A stretch of 64,000 bases of DNA from the NCBI GenBank assembly GCA_946478845.1, contig CAMLDI010000013.1, forward strand, positions 21,726 to 85,725, in the 5' to 3' direction. Position numbers and translations under genes: made by a program. A model generated the notes under the pieces. It was not told the origin of the DNA. It did no database searches and was given only the letters and a program-made list of their open reading frames with translations. Numbering within the stretch: the stretch's first letter is position 1; each line of letters opens with the position of its first letter. This document shows positions 46,047 to 53,907 of this stretch, one piece after another. This DNA is from an uncultured Paenibacillaceae bacterium (lineage in GTDB: Bacteria; Bacillota; Bacilli; Aneurinibacillales; Aneurinibacillaceae).

Positions 46047-46484
46047 GTGAAGACAAAAATTATCCCTTTAATAGTGGGATTTCTCCTCATTATTTCCATA
46101 TATTATGGATACAATTATTTTTTCAGTAGAAGCTTATCGGTAGACCATACCTCCCTAGAGGACCCTTCTGAAATGATAGAAAACGTTAAAAATAGCTATT
46201 TGCTTGAATTAGATGGAGATACCATCGGGAATATATTCGAAAAAAGTGTTCTATTTGATCATGTGTCATGGAAAGCTGTAAACAATGAGGTGGTTTATCA
46301 AGGCTATTATTGCGGAGAAATTGTCCCTGGCCAGGGTTCTATTTTAATCATTACTTTTGTGCCAAATAAAAACGGTCATTATTGCACAATAAAGGAAATG
46401 AGGTTTAATGGTCGGGTAACCCCTGAAACGGGCACCAAATCCATTCTCGAATTTATAGGAAAAGCCTATTTTAATAGATGGTAA
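46047..46484 (+). CDS. Small membrane-anchored protein of unknown function
   Basis: A 145-aa protein with one N-terminal membrane helix (IIPLIVGFLLIISIYYGYNYFF, read in pieces) and an outer soluble part of about 115 residues. I recognise no family. AAGGAGG lies ahead of GTG 46047, so translation is well supported. Two cysteines (YYCGEI and HYCTIK) could pair outside the cell. It is convergent with the GyrI-like gene, 10 bp away, with no clear terminator between. Confidence 0.7.
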   Translation: MKTKIIPLIVGFLLIISIYYGYNYFFSRSLSVDHTSLEDPSEMIENVKNSYLLELDGDTIGNIFEKSVLFDHVSWKAVNNEVVYQGYYCGEIVPGQGSILIITFVPNKNGHYCTIKEMRFNGRVTPETGTKSILEFIGKAYFNRW

Positions 46485-46494
46485 GTTAATCCCT

Positions 46495-46944
46495 TTATTT
46501 AATGGGAACACAGATTTCGCAAAAATGATTGGAAATCATCTCTCCAGTGTATCTTTCGAAAATTGGACCTTCATCAATTTGGTAACCACAGTTTGATAAA
46601 TAAGAGAAAATTTCCCTCCATGCTTTTTGTATGTCTTCTGCGGTGTGTTTAACTGTGCATACGGCATATTTTCCACCGAAAAATTGGTTTTCACAGACAA
46701 AATCATCAATTTGGCATTCCTCTGAAATAACGATACCGGCATCGTAGCGGCAATTTTCAGGCAGTGTTGTTTCCGGATTATCGTGGGAAATCCCTAGTAA
46801 TATCGATGTTCCGGTTAGAAGACTTTTTGCTGAAGCCCATTCCTTTAATTTTTCCATTGCGTGAACGTTGGCAGGACCGTATGGACCCACTTGTCGCACA
46901 TATGCAATACGATTGGTTGGAATCGTTTCGATTTGAATAATCAT
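46495..46944 (-). CDS. GyrI-like / AraC effector-binding domain protein
   Basis: A 149-aa single-domain protein. The opening IQIETIPTNRIAYVRQVGPYG is typical of GyrI-like small-molecule-binding domains, as are the later DAGIVISEE, GGKYAVCTVKH and the ending FERYTG and CEICVPIK. In other proteins this domain follows an AraC-type HTH; here it stands alone, as in SbmC/GyrI. A stand-alone member may bind small ligands or protect gyrase; I cannot say which. AGGAAG precedes the ATG. Confidence 0.85.
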   Translation of the reverse strand: MIIQIETIPTNRIAYVRQVGPYGPANVHAMEKLKEWASAKSLLTGTSILLGISHDNPETTLPENCRYDAGIVISEECQIDDFVCENQFFGGKYAVCTVKHTAEDIQKAWREIFSYLSNCGYQIDEGPIFERYTGEMISNHFCEICVPIK

Positions 46945-47055
46945 AGTCTCTTCCTTTCTTGTTTAATATTTGTTACATTCCGAATTTATCATGATTAAAA
47001 AATATATTCACTTGTGTTTTTAAAATAAATAAAGCCGTTTTCCTAAATCCATTTA

Positions 47056-47105
47056 TTTACAATAGAACAAATGTTTGTTATACTAAATATACGAATGTTA
47101 GTTCT
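47056..47105 (+). promoter_or_regulatory. Promoter with two LexA (SOS)-like boxes
   Basis: TTTACA at 47056-47061 and TATACT at 47079-47084 are separated by exactly 17 bp. The spacer carries AGAACAAATGTTTGT (47064-47078), a close match to the Bacillus/Listeria LexA pattern CGAAC-N4-GTTCG. A second, weaker match CGAATGTTAGTTCT lies at 47092-47105, over the likely start of transcription. The layout predicts damage-inducible expression of the transposase-like gene. Confidence 0.75.
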
Positions 47106-47123
47106 TGTTAGGGGGGCGGAAAC

Positions 47124-47981
47124 ATGTTTGAAGAGTTGCTAAGTTTTGCGGAATTCCAGGATCGGTTCAGTACTGAAGAGGATTGTATGGACTACTTGTA
47201 TCAGGCAAAATGGCCCCTGGGGTTTGTCTGTCCTGAATGTGGCCATTCTCATGCCTATGTCATCACTACGCGAAATCATCCTCTCTACGAGTGCAGCCAT
47301 TGCCACCACCAAACATCTCTTACCGTTGGAACAATTCTCGAAGGAACCCGTACGGATTTACACAAATGGTTTATCGCTTTTTACCTCATTTCTACGCCCA
47401 ATAGCATTAGCGCCCTTAAACTGATGGATATTATTCATGTCACCTATAAAACTGCCTGGTCCATGTTGCATAAAATCCGCCATGCCATTAGCGCTGAGGA
47501 TGCTTCATTCCCTTTGTCTGGCAGTGTCTTTGTTAACCAAAACGTGCACGGCCGAATTCGTGGCATCGAAAGCCTGGAAAAGCAGGAGACCTTATATGTA
47601 GGAGCATCTTTAGACCAGGAGGATGAACCGAAATATTTAAAGATAAAATTATTGAATGATAAAATGGATCCTACTTTAAAGTTTCCCATTGAAAAAAACA
47701 GGCTCATTCACAGGAATTTCTTGAGGGAACATGTGGTACCACAGCCTGATCAGCTGGATTTCGATGTTTCCCATAAAGTTTTCCCAAAACCTGTATTTAA
47801 GCTGTTTAGGGCAGCCAAACAATGGATTTATAAGACCTTCAACGGCTTATGCCATAAACGCATGCAGTCCTATTTAGATGAGGTTTGTTATCGGATCAAT
47901 ATGAAGTTAAACCAGGAGCCAATTTTCGCTAACTTGGTGGAACTATGCATGAGTACGAAAAATTCCCTATGTCTTTTTTAA
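47124..47981 (+). CDS. IS1595/ISXO2-type transposase relative lacking the catalytic motif
   Basis: A 285-aa protein. It has an N-terminal zinc ribbon (CPEC at 36-39, CSHC at 57-60), then the conserved IS1595 segment LHKWFIAFYLIS and YKTAWSMLHKIRHAI. It ends with the recognisable family block FNGLCHKRMQSYLDEVCYRIN. The DDE core is abnormal: where family members have V-E-x-D-E followed by Gly, this protein has VFVNQNVHG (about 135-143), so the first catalytic Asp is Asn. No other acidic triad is evident. No terminal inverted repeats were found. It may be a domesticated DNA-binding protein. GGGGGGCGG precedes ATG 47124. Confidence 0.85.
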   Translation: MFEELLSFAEFQDRFSTEEDCMDYLYQAKWPLGFVCPECGHSHAYVITTRNHPLYECSHCHHQTSLTVGTILEGTRTDLHKWFIAFYLISTPNSISALKLMDIIHVTYKTAWSMLHKIRHAISAEDASFPLSGSVFVNQNVHGRIRGIESLEKQETLYVGASLDQEDEPKYLKIKLLNDKMDPTLKFPIEKNRLIHRNFLREHVVPQPDQLDFDVSHKVFPKPVFKLFRAAKQWIYKTFNGLCHKRMQSYLDEVCYRINMKLNQEPIFANLVELCMSTKNSLCLF

Positions 47982-48063
47982 GAAATTAAAGGATTAAAAT
48001 GACTATAATAAACCATTTAAATCCAATAATAAATGAAGTATATATTTAACCAGGTTTCACTCC

Positions 48064-48325
48064 AGCTCTTACGAGCTGAACCTGATTAAAGGGGATAGAG
48101 ATTATAAGGAGTAGGGGAAAGGGACTGGCCGTAGCTCTTGCGAGCTGAATCTGATTAAAGGGTATAGAGATGATAAGGAGTAGGGGAAAGGGATTGGCCG
48201 TAGCTCTTGCGAGCTGAACCTGATTAAAGGGTATAGAGATGAAAAGGAGTGGTGGAAAGGGACTGACCGTAGCTCTTGCGAGCTGAACCTGACCAAAAGG
48301 GGGTCTCTCCATAATTTTTCCTGAT
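48064..48325 (-). repeat. 69-bp tandem array of the dispersed repeat family, locus F
   Basis: Hairpins AGCTC-N4-GAGCT start at 48064, 48133, 48202 and 48271, each exactly 69 bp apart. On the minus strand the loops read GTAA or GCAA (GNRA type). Between hairpins is the family core in reverse orientation (plus form CTGATTAAAGGGTATAGAG). It fills most of the 420-bp gap between the transposase-like gene and the polymerase gene; the remainder is AT-rich without features. Confidence 0.88.
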
Positions 48326-48401
48326 GTGATTAATAATTTGTGATAATATATTGTTGTATTGTCTAAAAAGTAGATATCAATCATCTTTTTAAGAGGTGAA
48401 T

Positions 48402-49712
48402 ATGTTGGATTTGTTGCTGGCGATTTTAAATCTTTTGGTTTTATTACTTGGGGTATATTGGTCCTTTAGGAAAAAGTCTTTTTCCTTTCTCTTCTATTTA
48501 GCCTTAATGGTTATTTACGGTATACCTGGCGTTGTAGATGCTTTTGCGTATAGTAAGTACCGGGATTATACTGAGGCTTTTTTATTTTCTATTGGTTTTA
48601 CCCTTTGTGTAGTAATTGCCCATGTGATTACAGGACGTTTATTACATAATAAGATGAAGTTCCTTAATAAATTTAACGATCCGAATAAACCATTTCTGGG
48701 AACCCGTGAAGCCACGCAGATTTCTTTTGCCTTGTTGGTAGGGGGGACATTCTTTCTATTCCTGGATGTTTATGTAGGGACAGGATTGCTTCCTTATGAG
48801 GTGTTTACTGCGGATTGGCATGTGGTAGGTTTCAGCAATAGGACTTTTCTTCATTCCATTGGAGTTGTATTATTTACTGTGGGAAGTTCGGCCTTTATTA
48901 TGGCCATTATTTTTAAACGCTGGGTAATTGCCCTTTTATCCTTTTTGATTTGTGTATATGTGACCATGGGCCTCGGCATTCGCTTTTTCACAGCGCCTAT
49001 GTTCGCACCTGTTCTTCTTTATTATTTAGCCCTTGGCAATGTTAAACCGAAGAAAATGCTGCTAGGTTTTTTAATTGGTGTGATGTTTACTTTTGGCGTT
49101 TTTATGGTGCAAACCATGCGTTGGGAGAAAGATCGAACCTTTAATGCCCTGTTAAACCCTCTTATTTATATAAAGACGTATAATCGCCTTGTTGCCATGG
49201 ATTCTGGTGAATTTAGTTTGCGTTATGTGTATTATTATTTAGTGAATGAAGTGCCGCAAACCCATGCCCCTGGTGAAGGGAGCACCTATTTGCGTTTATT
49301 GTTAATGCCAATTCCCACCAGTGTGATTCCTGATATTAAACCGATTGACTTTACCCAGACCATGTATGATTACTTTTACGAGTGGGACAGGGGCAGGGGT
49401 GGAACTGCCCATCCTTTATTGTATGGGGATGCCTGGGCTAACTTTATGTGGCCAGGCGTGTTCATCGGCCTGTTTTGGGGAATGCTATTCGGACTGCTAG
49501 ACAGAATTTTAAATGGTGTACAGGCTGCCATACGCTATATGTTTATGGCTCCTCTTACCACGTTTATGTTTTTCCTGGCCCGGGGGGCAGTTTATAGTTC
49601 TGTTACCTTTATTTACTACGGGTTCGTTTTGATTACCATTACATTGTTCGTTAACTATGTAATTAAACGCTTGTTTAATAAAGGATTACATTCAAACTTT
49701 GCCAATAGATAA
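48402..49712 (+). CDS. Oligosaccharide repeat-unit polymerase (Wzy-like)
   Basis: A 436-aa integral membrane protein with about 11-12 hydrophobic segments. A large outer loop contains RWEKDRTFNALLNPLIY, PQTHAPGEGSTYLRLL and HPLLYGDAWANF, near the C-terminal end. This matches the O-antigen polysaccharide polymerase pattern. It opens the third glycan cluster. The frame can begin at GTG 48396, but that GTG is part of the AGAGGTG ribosome site, so ATG 48402 is preferred. Confidence 0.8.
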   Translation: MLDLLLAILNLLVLLLGVYWSFRKKSFSFLFYLALMVIYGIPGVVDAFAYSKYRDYTEAFLFSIGFTLCVVIAHVITGRLLHNKMKFLNKFNDPNKPFLGTREATQISFALLVGGTFFLFLDVYVGTGLLPYEVFTADWHVVGFSNRTFLHSIGVVLFTVGSSAFIMAIIFKRWVIALLSFLICVYVTMGLGIRFFTAPMFAPVLLYYLALGNVKPKKMLLGFLIGVMFTFGVFMVQTMRWEKDRTFNALLNPLIYIKTYNRLVAMDSGEFSLRYVYYYLVNEVPQTHAPGEGSTYLRLLLMPIPTSVIPDIKPIDFTQTMYDYFYEWDRGRGGTAHPLLYGDAWANFMWPGVFIGLFWGMLFGLLDRILNGVQAAIRYMFMAPLTTFMFFLARGAVYSSVTFIYYGFVLITITLFVNYVIKRLFNKGLHSNFANR

Positions 49713-49736
49713 ACAGAAGAACTTGGGGGACCCATC

Positions 49737-50828
49737 ATGAAAGTTGCAATTATTCACCGGGAGGGCGGAGCAGATCCCCGTTGTGTGAAAATTATCAATA
49801 CATTGCGCAGCGCTGGACATGAAGTGATGTTCATTGGCTGGGATCCGCATCCGGAAAAAGAAAAATTAAAAGCGATAACCCCGGATGTGGAACGAATTCT
49901 TTCTTTAAAGAGTCAATTAGGTGGGGCAGGTGCCATAAAGCAATTTCCTGCTTTCATGGCGCACATTTTGCGGGCTTTACGGGAATTCAAGCCTGATGCT
50001 GTCCATTGTGTAAATGAGGAAATTTCTTTATTGGTTTTGCCCTTTAAGCATATTTTGTTTAAATACCTGGTGACAGATATTTTTGATTCACTGGCTTATC
50101 GGGTGCGTACCAGTAATGGATTGTTGAAAAAGACGCTAAAAAACCTGTCTAACATGACATATCGCTTTTCTGAGTTGATTATTGTAACGGACCAGCGGCG
50201 CTTTGAATTGTTGGATCCGAAATACCGCCATAAAACCATTGTCATGGAGAACACTCCTGATGTGGATCCGTCCATTTTTCCTGAAAAGATGTTAGAGGGG
50301 CCTTTGAAGATTTGCACCACAGGCTTATTGAGCAAAAGCAGGGGACTGGCCCGTTTGCTGGCTGCGGCAGACAAAATGGACAACATTGAAATTGTAGCCC
50401 TGGGGATTTTAGGGGATGAGTATGCAGAAACTGTATTTGTAAATCATCCTAAAGTAAACTATCTGGGTAAATTTAAACCCATTGATGCCTTAAAAGTGGA
50501 GGCGGAATGTGATGCCATTCTTTCCTTCTACCGTCCTGATTCATTAAATAATATTTATGCCAGCCCAAACAAAGTGTTTGATGCCATGTCTGTCGGACGT
50601 CCGGTCCTTATCAATTCAGAAACCATGGTTTCTAAGTGGGTGGTTGAGAAAGAACTAGGTTATGCGGTTCCTTATGAGGATACGGATGCCCTGGTACAGG
50701 TATTGGAGAAGATTCGGAAACGGGAAAACACCCTTGAATTTTCCTCACGTGTAAAGAATATGTATAAATCTGACTATTCTTGGAATGTTATGGGGGATAG
50801 AATGTTAGGGTTTTACAATAAATTGTAA
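49737..50828 (+). CDS. Glycosyltransferase family 4
   Basis: A GT-B protein of 363 aa. It starts KVAIIHREGGADPRCVKI and INTLRSAGHEV, and the donor half has CTTGLLSKSRGLARLL, YRPDSLNNIYASPNKVFDAM and SVGRPVLIN. The usual EX7E region is replaced by the SPNKVFDAMSVGRP version seen in several exopolysaccharide transferases. GGGGGA precedes ATG 49737. It directly follows the polymerase gene. Confidence 0.88.
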   Translation: MKVAIIHREGGADPRCVKIINTLRSAGHEVMFIGWDPHPEKEKLKAITPDVERILSLKSQLGGAGAIKQFPAFMAHILRALREFKPDAVHCVNEEISLLVLPFKHILFKYLVTDIFDSLAYRVRTSNGLLKKTLKNLSNMTYRFSELIIVTDQRRFELLDPKYRHKTIVMENTPDVDPSIFPEKMLEGPLKICTTGLLSKSRGLARLLAAADKMDNIEIVALGILGDEYAETVFVNHPKVNYLGKFKPIDALKVEAECDAILSFYRPDSLNNIYASPNKVFDAMSVGRPVLINSETMVSKWVVEKELGYAVPYEDTDALVQVLEKIRKRENTLEFSSRVKNMYKSDYSWNVMGDRMLGFYNKL

Positions 50829-50839
50829 TAAAATTTTCA

Positions 50840-50936
50840 TTTATCATGTACAAAATGTGCTAAAATGAACTACGTTATTATTGCATAACCTACATGCAAG
50901 GAAATAAATCCTGGACCGGTTTTTCTCCGGTCCAGG
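50840..50936 (+). promoter_or_regulatory. Promoter-like site and leader hairpin before the dehydratase gene
   Basis: An extended -10 TGCTAAAAT (50858-50866) with only a weak -35 is followed, about 45 bp on, by a perfect 10-bp stem CCTGGACCGG/CCGGTCCAGG (50910-50936). No T-tract follows, so it is not a simple terminator. The leader to ATG 51031 would be about 155 nt. It may be an attenuator or a processive antitermination element. Confidence 0.45.
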
Positions 50937-51030
50937 AAACTTTCACATATAGAGGTATTTCCAAAACCAGGAAGAATAATGGATGGCAGTTTTGGAAAGG
51001 GCTCTATATATTAAATGAGGAGGGAACACG

Positions 51031-52851
51031 ATGTCCTACGCAAAGCGAATGGTATTACTTGCAGTATTCGATGCGGTCATCGTCAGTATTAGTTTTCTGA
51101 TAGCAAATTACTTACGATTTGAAGGGGATATTCCTTACCAATATACAAAAGAAATTCCATATGTGCTTCCATTGACCATTGCCATCCATTTCATTAGCTT
51201 ATTTTCTTTTAAGCTGTATCGTAAATTCTGGTTATATGCCAGTGTGGGAGAGCTCATTTCCATTATTAAAGCCCTTGTAATTGGTTCTGTAGCTTTCTAT
51301 TTGGTTAATGTGTTAGTGGTCCATCTTGATGTGCCTCGTTCTATTTATTTAATTTCCATGATGGTATCCATTTTGTTAATTGGCGGTTCCCGCTTTGTTT
51401 GGCGCCTGTATAACGATGACTATATGAAAAAACAACCCCATCAACGCCGTGCCCTTATTATTGGTGCCGGCGGTTCTGGGGCTCTTGTGGTTAAACAGCT
51501 AAAACACCAGCGGGACGCTGAATTTTATCCCATGGGTTTTATTGATGACGATCCCAAAAAACAAAAGTTGGAAATCCTTGGTGTGCCTGTGTTAGGGACA
51601 AGCAAAGAAATTCCTCAGGTTGTGCGCAATTATGAAATCGATGATATTGTAATTGCCATTCCTTCGGCGGCTAAATCGGAAGTAGCCAAAATTATTGATA
51701 TTTGTAAAAAGACAGGTGCCCGCATTCGTATCCTGCCTCGGGTTCAGGATTTAATTGATGGTAAAATTTCCATTCAACGGATTCGGGACGTGGATGTAGA
51801 AGATTTATTGGGCCGTGAACCCATTAAAGTGGATTTAGAAGGCATTGCCAATTATGTAGAAGATAAAGTGGTTCTGGTTACCGGGGCTGGCGGTTCCATC
51901 GGTTCGGAATTATGCCGTCAGGTGGCTCTTTTCAAACCTCGCCAAATGTTGTTGTTGGGTCACGGTGAGAACAGCATCTATAACATTGAATTGGAATTGA
52001 AGAAAAGTTTCCCTGAATTGGCCATTGAACCAATTATTGCGGAAATTCAGGATCGCTCCCGCATTGATGATGTGTTCAATAAATTTAGGCCGAATGTGGT
52101 ATTCCACGCCGCAGCCCATAAACATGTGCCGTTGATGGAGAAGAATCCATCGGAAGCGGTGAAAAACAATATTTTTGGTACGAAAAACGTGGCAGAATGT
52201 GCCCATAAATATGAAGCGGATCGCTTTGTCTTGATTTCAACAGATAAGGCGGTGAATCCGACCAGTGTGATGGGAACCACCAAACGGGTGGCAGAAATGA
52301 TTATCCAAAGTATGGATAAGGTTAGCAAGACCAAATTTGTTGCCGTTCGCTTTGGGAACGTATTGGGAAGCCGGGGCAGCGTAATCCCTGTGTTCAAACA
52401 ACAAATTGCTAATGGTGGCCCGGTTACAGTAACCCATCCAGAAATGGTTCGTTTCTTTATGACCATTCCTGAAGCGGTGCAATTGGTGATTCAGGCTGGC
52501 GCTTTGGCCAATGGGGGAGAAGTGTTCATCCTGGATATGGGGGATCCGGTGAAAATTGTTGATTTAGCCCGGGATTTGATTCGCCTCTCAGGATTTGAAC
52601 CTGATGTGGATATTAAAATTGAATTTACTGGCATTCGTCCCGGAGAAAAACTGTATGAGGAAATTCTTACGAATGAAGAAGGAATTACCGCCACCCATCA
52701 TGACAGAATTTTTGTGGCAAAACCTTTAAATATTAACCGGGAAGATTTAGAATTTGAAATAGCGAAATTACGTAAAGTGATTGGAGCGGACCCAGTGCAA
52801 ATCAAAGAAGTATTGCAATACATCGTTCCCACTTTTCAAAATGTATCTTAG
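51031..52851 (+). CDS. Membrane UDP-GlcNAc 4,6-dehydratase (PglF/WbpM/CapD type)
   Basis: A 606-aa protein. Four N-terminal membrane helices (about residues 10-115) are followed by a CoA-binding-like Rossmann domain (ALIIGAGGSGALVVKQLK) and a C-terminal SDR domain with VTGAGGSIGSEL, AAHKHVPLMEKNP and ISTDKAVNPTSVMGTTKR. That last block is the active site of long-type UDP-sugar 4,6-dehydratases. It makes UDP-4-keto-6-deoxy-GlcNAc at the membrane, the first step to bacillosamine-like sugars. The aminotransferase at 59093 could use its product. GAGGAGG precedes ATG 51031. Confidence 0.92.
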   Translation: MSYAKRMVLLAVFDAVIVSISFLIANYLRFEGDIPYQYTKEIPYVLPLTIAIHFISLFSFKLYRKFWLYASVGELISIIKALVIGSVAFYLVNVLVVHLDVPRSIYLISMMVSILLIGGSRFVWRLYNDDYMKKQPHQRRALIIGAGGSGALVVKQLKHQRDAEFYPMGFIDDDPKKQKLEILGVPVLGTSKEIPQVVRNYEIDDIVIAIPSAAKSEVAKIIDICKKTGARIRILPRVQDLIDGKISIQRIRDVDVEDLLGREPIKVDLEGIANYVEDKVVLVTGAGGSIGSELCRQVALFKPRQMLLLGHGENSIYNIELELKKSFPELAIEPIIAEIQDRSRIDDVFNKFRPNVVFHAAAHKHVPLMEKNPSEAVKNNIFGTKNVAECAHKYEADRFVLISTDKAVNPTSVMGTTKRVAEMIIQSMDKVSKTKFVAVRFGNVLGSRGSVIPVFKQQIANGGPVTVTHPEMVRFFMTIPEAVQLVIQAGALANGGEVFILDMGDPVKIVDLARDLIRLSGFEPDVDIKIEFTGIRPGEKLYEEILTNEEGITATHHDRIFVAKPLNINREDLEFEIAKLRKVIGADPVQIKEVLQYIVPTFQNVS

Positions 52852-52869
52852 AGAGGATATGAAGTAAAG

Positions 52870-53883
52870 ATGATTCAGTTTGCCATTGTTGGATGCGGCC
52901 ATATCGCAAAAAAACATGTTGAGGCCATTCAAAATGCACCAGGGGCTGAACTGGTTGCAGTATGTGATACCAATCCCCAGCGTTTGCAGGAGTATGTAAC
53001 AGAGTATGGGGTAAAAGGGTATACGGATTTGGCGGAAATGTTAAAGGATGATGCCATTGACGTAGTGAATATTTGTACCCCCAGCGGTTATCACACGCCT
53101 TTGGCCGTACAGGCTGCCGATGCCGGCAAACACATCATTGTGGAAAAGCCCATTGCCTTAACCTTAGAAGATGCGGATGCCATCATTGCCGCATGCAATC
53201 GTAATGGGGTTAAGTTATCTGTGGTGCATCCTAACCGTTTCCGTCCAGCCATTAAAGTATTAAAAGAGGCGATGGAAGAAGGGCGTTTCGGCAAGTTAAG
53301 CCATGGGAATGCCACAGTGCGATGGAATCGAAATCAGGAATACTTTGACAAAGATCCCTGGCGGGGAACGAAGGCCCTTGATGGGGGCGTTCTTATGAAC
53401 CAGGCTATTCATAATCTTGATTTAATGCTTTGGATGATGGGAGATCCGGAAGAAGTGTCCAGCTTTAGTGCTACCCGCCTGCGCAATATTGAGGCGGAAG
53501 ATGTATCTGTTGGCGTTGTCCGTTTCCAAAATGGCGCCTTAGGGGTTGTGGAAGCAGCTGTCACCATTTATCCACGGAATTTGGAAGAAACTTTGAGTAT
53601 TTTTGGCGAAAGTGGCACGGTCAAGATTGGCGGCACCACAGCTAATCGCATTGAAACCTGGAAAATGGAAAGCTATTCTGATGAAAAAATAGCAGACCTG
53701 ATTGCTTCTATTGATCAAGATCCCATGGGAAAACCGGGGCATCAATGTATCGTAGAAGATATGGTAGAAGCCTTAAAAGAGAATCGGGAACCTGTGGTTA
53801 CAGGAGAAGATGGCAAAAAGGCTTTACGTTTAATTCTGGCCCTTTACCAATCTGCTGAGGAAAACCGACCTGTAAAATTGTAA
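52870..53883 (+). CDS. Gfo/Idh/MocA oxidoreductase, WbpB/WlbA-like
   Basis: A 337-aa NAD(P)-dependent dehydrogenase. It shows the Rossmann start IVGCGHIAKKHVEAI, NICTPSGYH, the conserved VEKPIALT and HPNRFRPA, and GGVLMNQAIHNLDLM with the catalytic His. In the WbpB/WlbA group this enzyme oxidises C3 of UDP-GlcNAcA. The next gene is the matching UDP-GlcNAc 6-dehydrogenase, and the matching aminotransferase and acetyltransferase are further along, which supports that assignment. GAGAGG precedes ATG 52870. Confidence 0.9.
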   Translation: MIQFAIVGCGHIAKKHVEAIQNAPGAELVAVCDTNPQRLQEYVTEYGVKGYTDLAEMLKDDAIDVVNICTPSGYHTPLAVQAADAGKHIIVEKPIALTLEDADAIIAACNRNGVKLSVVHPNRFRPAIKVLKEAMEEGRFGKLSHGNATVRWNRNQEYFDKDPWRGTKALDGGVLMNQAIHNLDLMLWMMGDPEEVSSFSATRLRNIEAEDVSVGVVRFQNGALGVVEAAVTIYPRNLEETLSIFGESGTVKIGGTTANRIETWKMESYSDEKIADLIASIDQDPMGKPGHQCIVEDMVEALKENREPVVTGEDGKKALRLILALYQSAEENRPVKL

Positions 53884-53907
53884 TTGTTAACTTAGGAGGG
53901 AAACGTA

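Noticed and set aside
47124..47981. Active insertion sequence
   Set aside because: The zinc ribbon and family blocks are real, but the first catalytic Asp is replaced, no inverted repeats were found, and the promoter looks cellular (LexA boxes).
48064..48325. Possible CRISPR array by regular spacing
   Set aside because: The parts between hairpins are also repeated, not unique spacers, and there are no cas genes. The same applies to 63738-64000.
48046..48384. 112-aa leftward frame with a 23-residue repeat
   Set aside because: The 69-bp DNA repeat is a multiple of three, so an open frame arises by chance. The peptide is hydrophobic filler and the DNA shows structural conservation (hairpins) instead.
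50894..51100. 68-aa rightward frame before the dehydratase gene
   Set aside because: It spans the leader hairpin and overlaps the dehydratase start in another frame; no ribosome site and no recognisable protein.
52047..52466. 139-aa leftward frame in the dehydratase gene
   Set aside because: Antisense shadow of a strongly conserved SDR domain.
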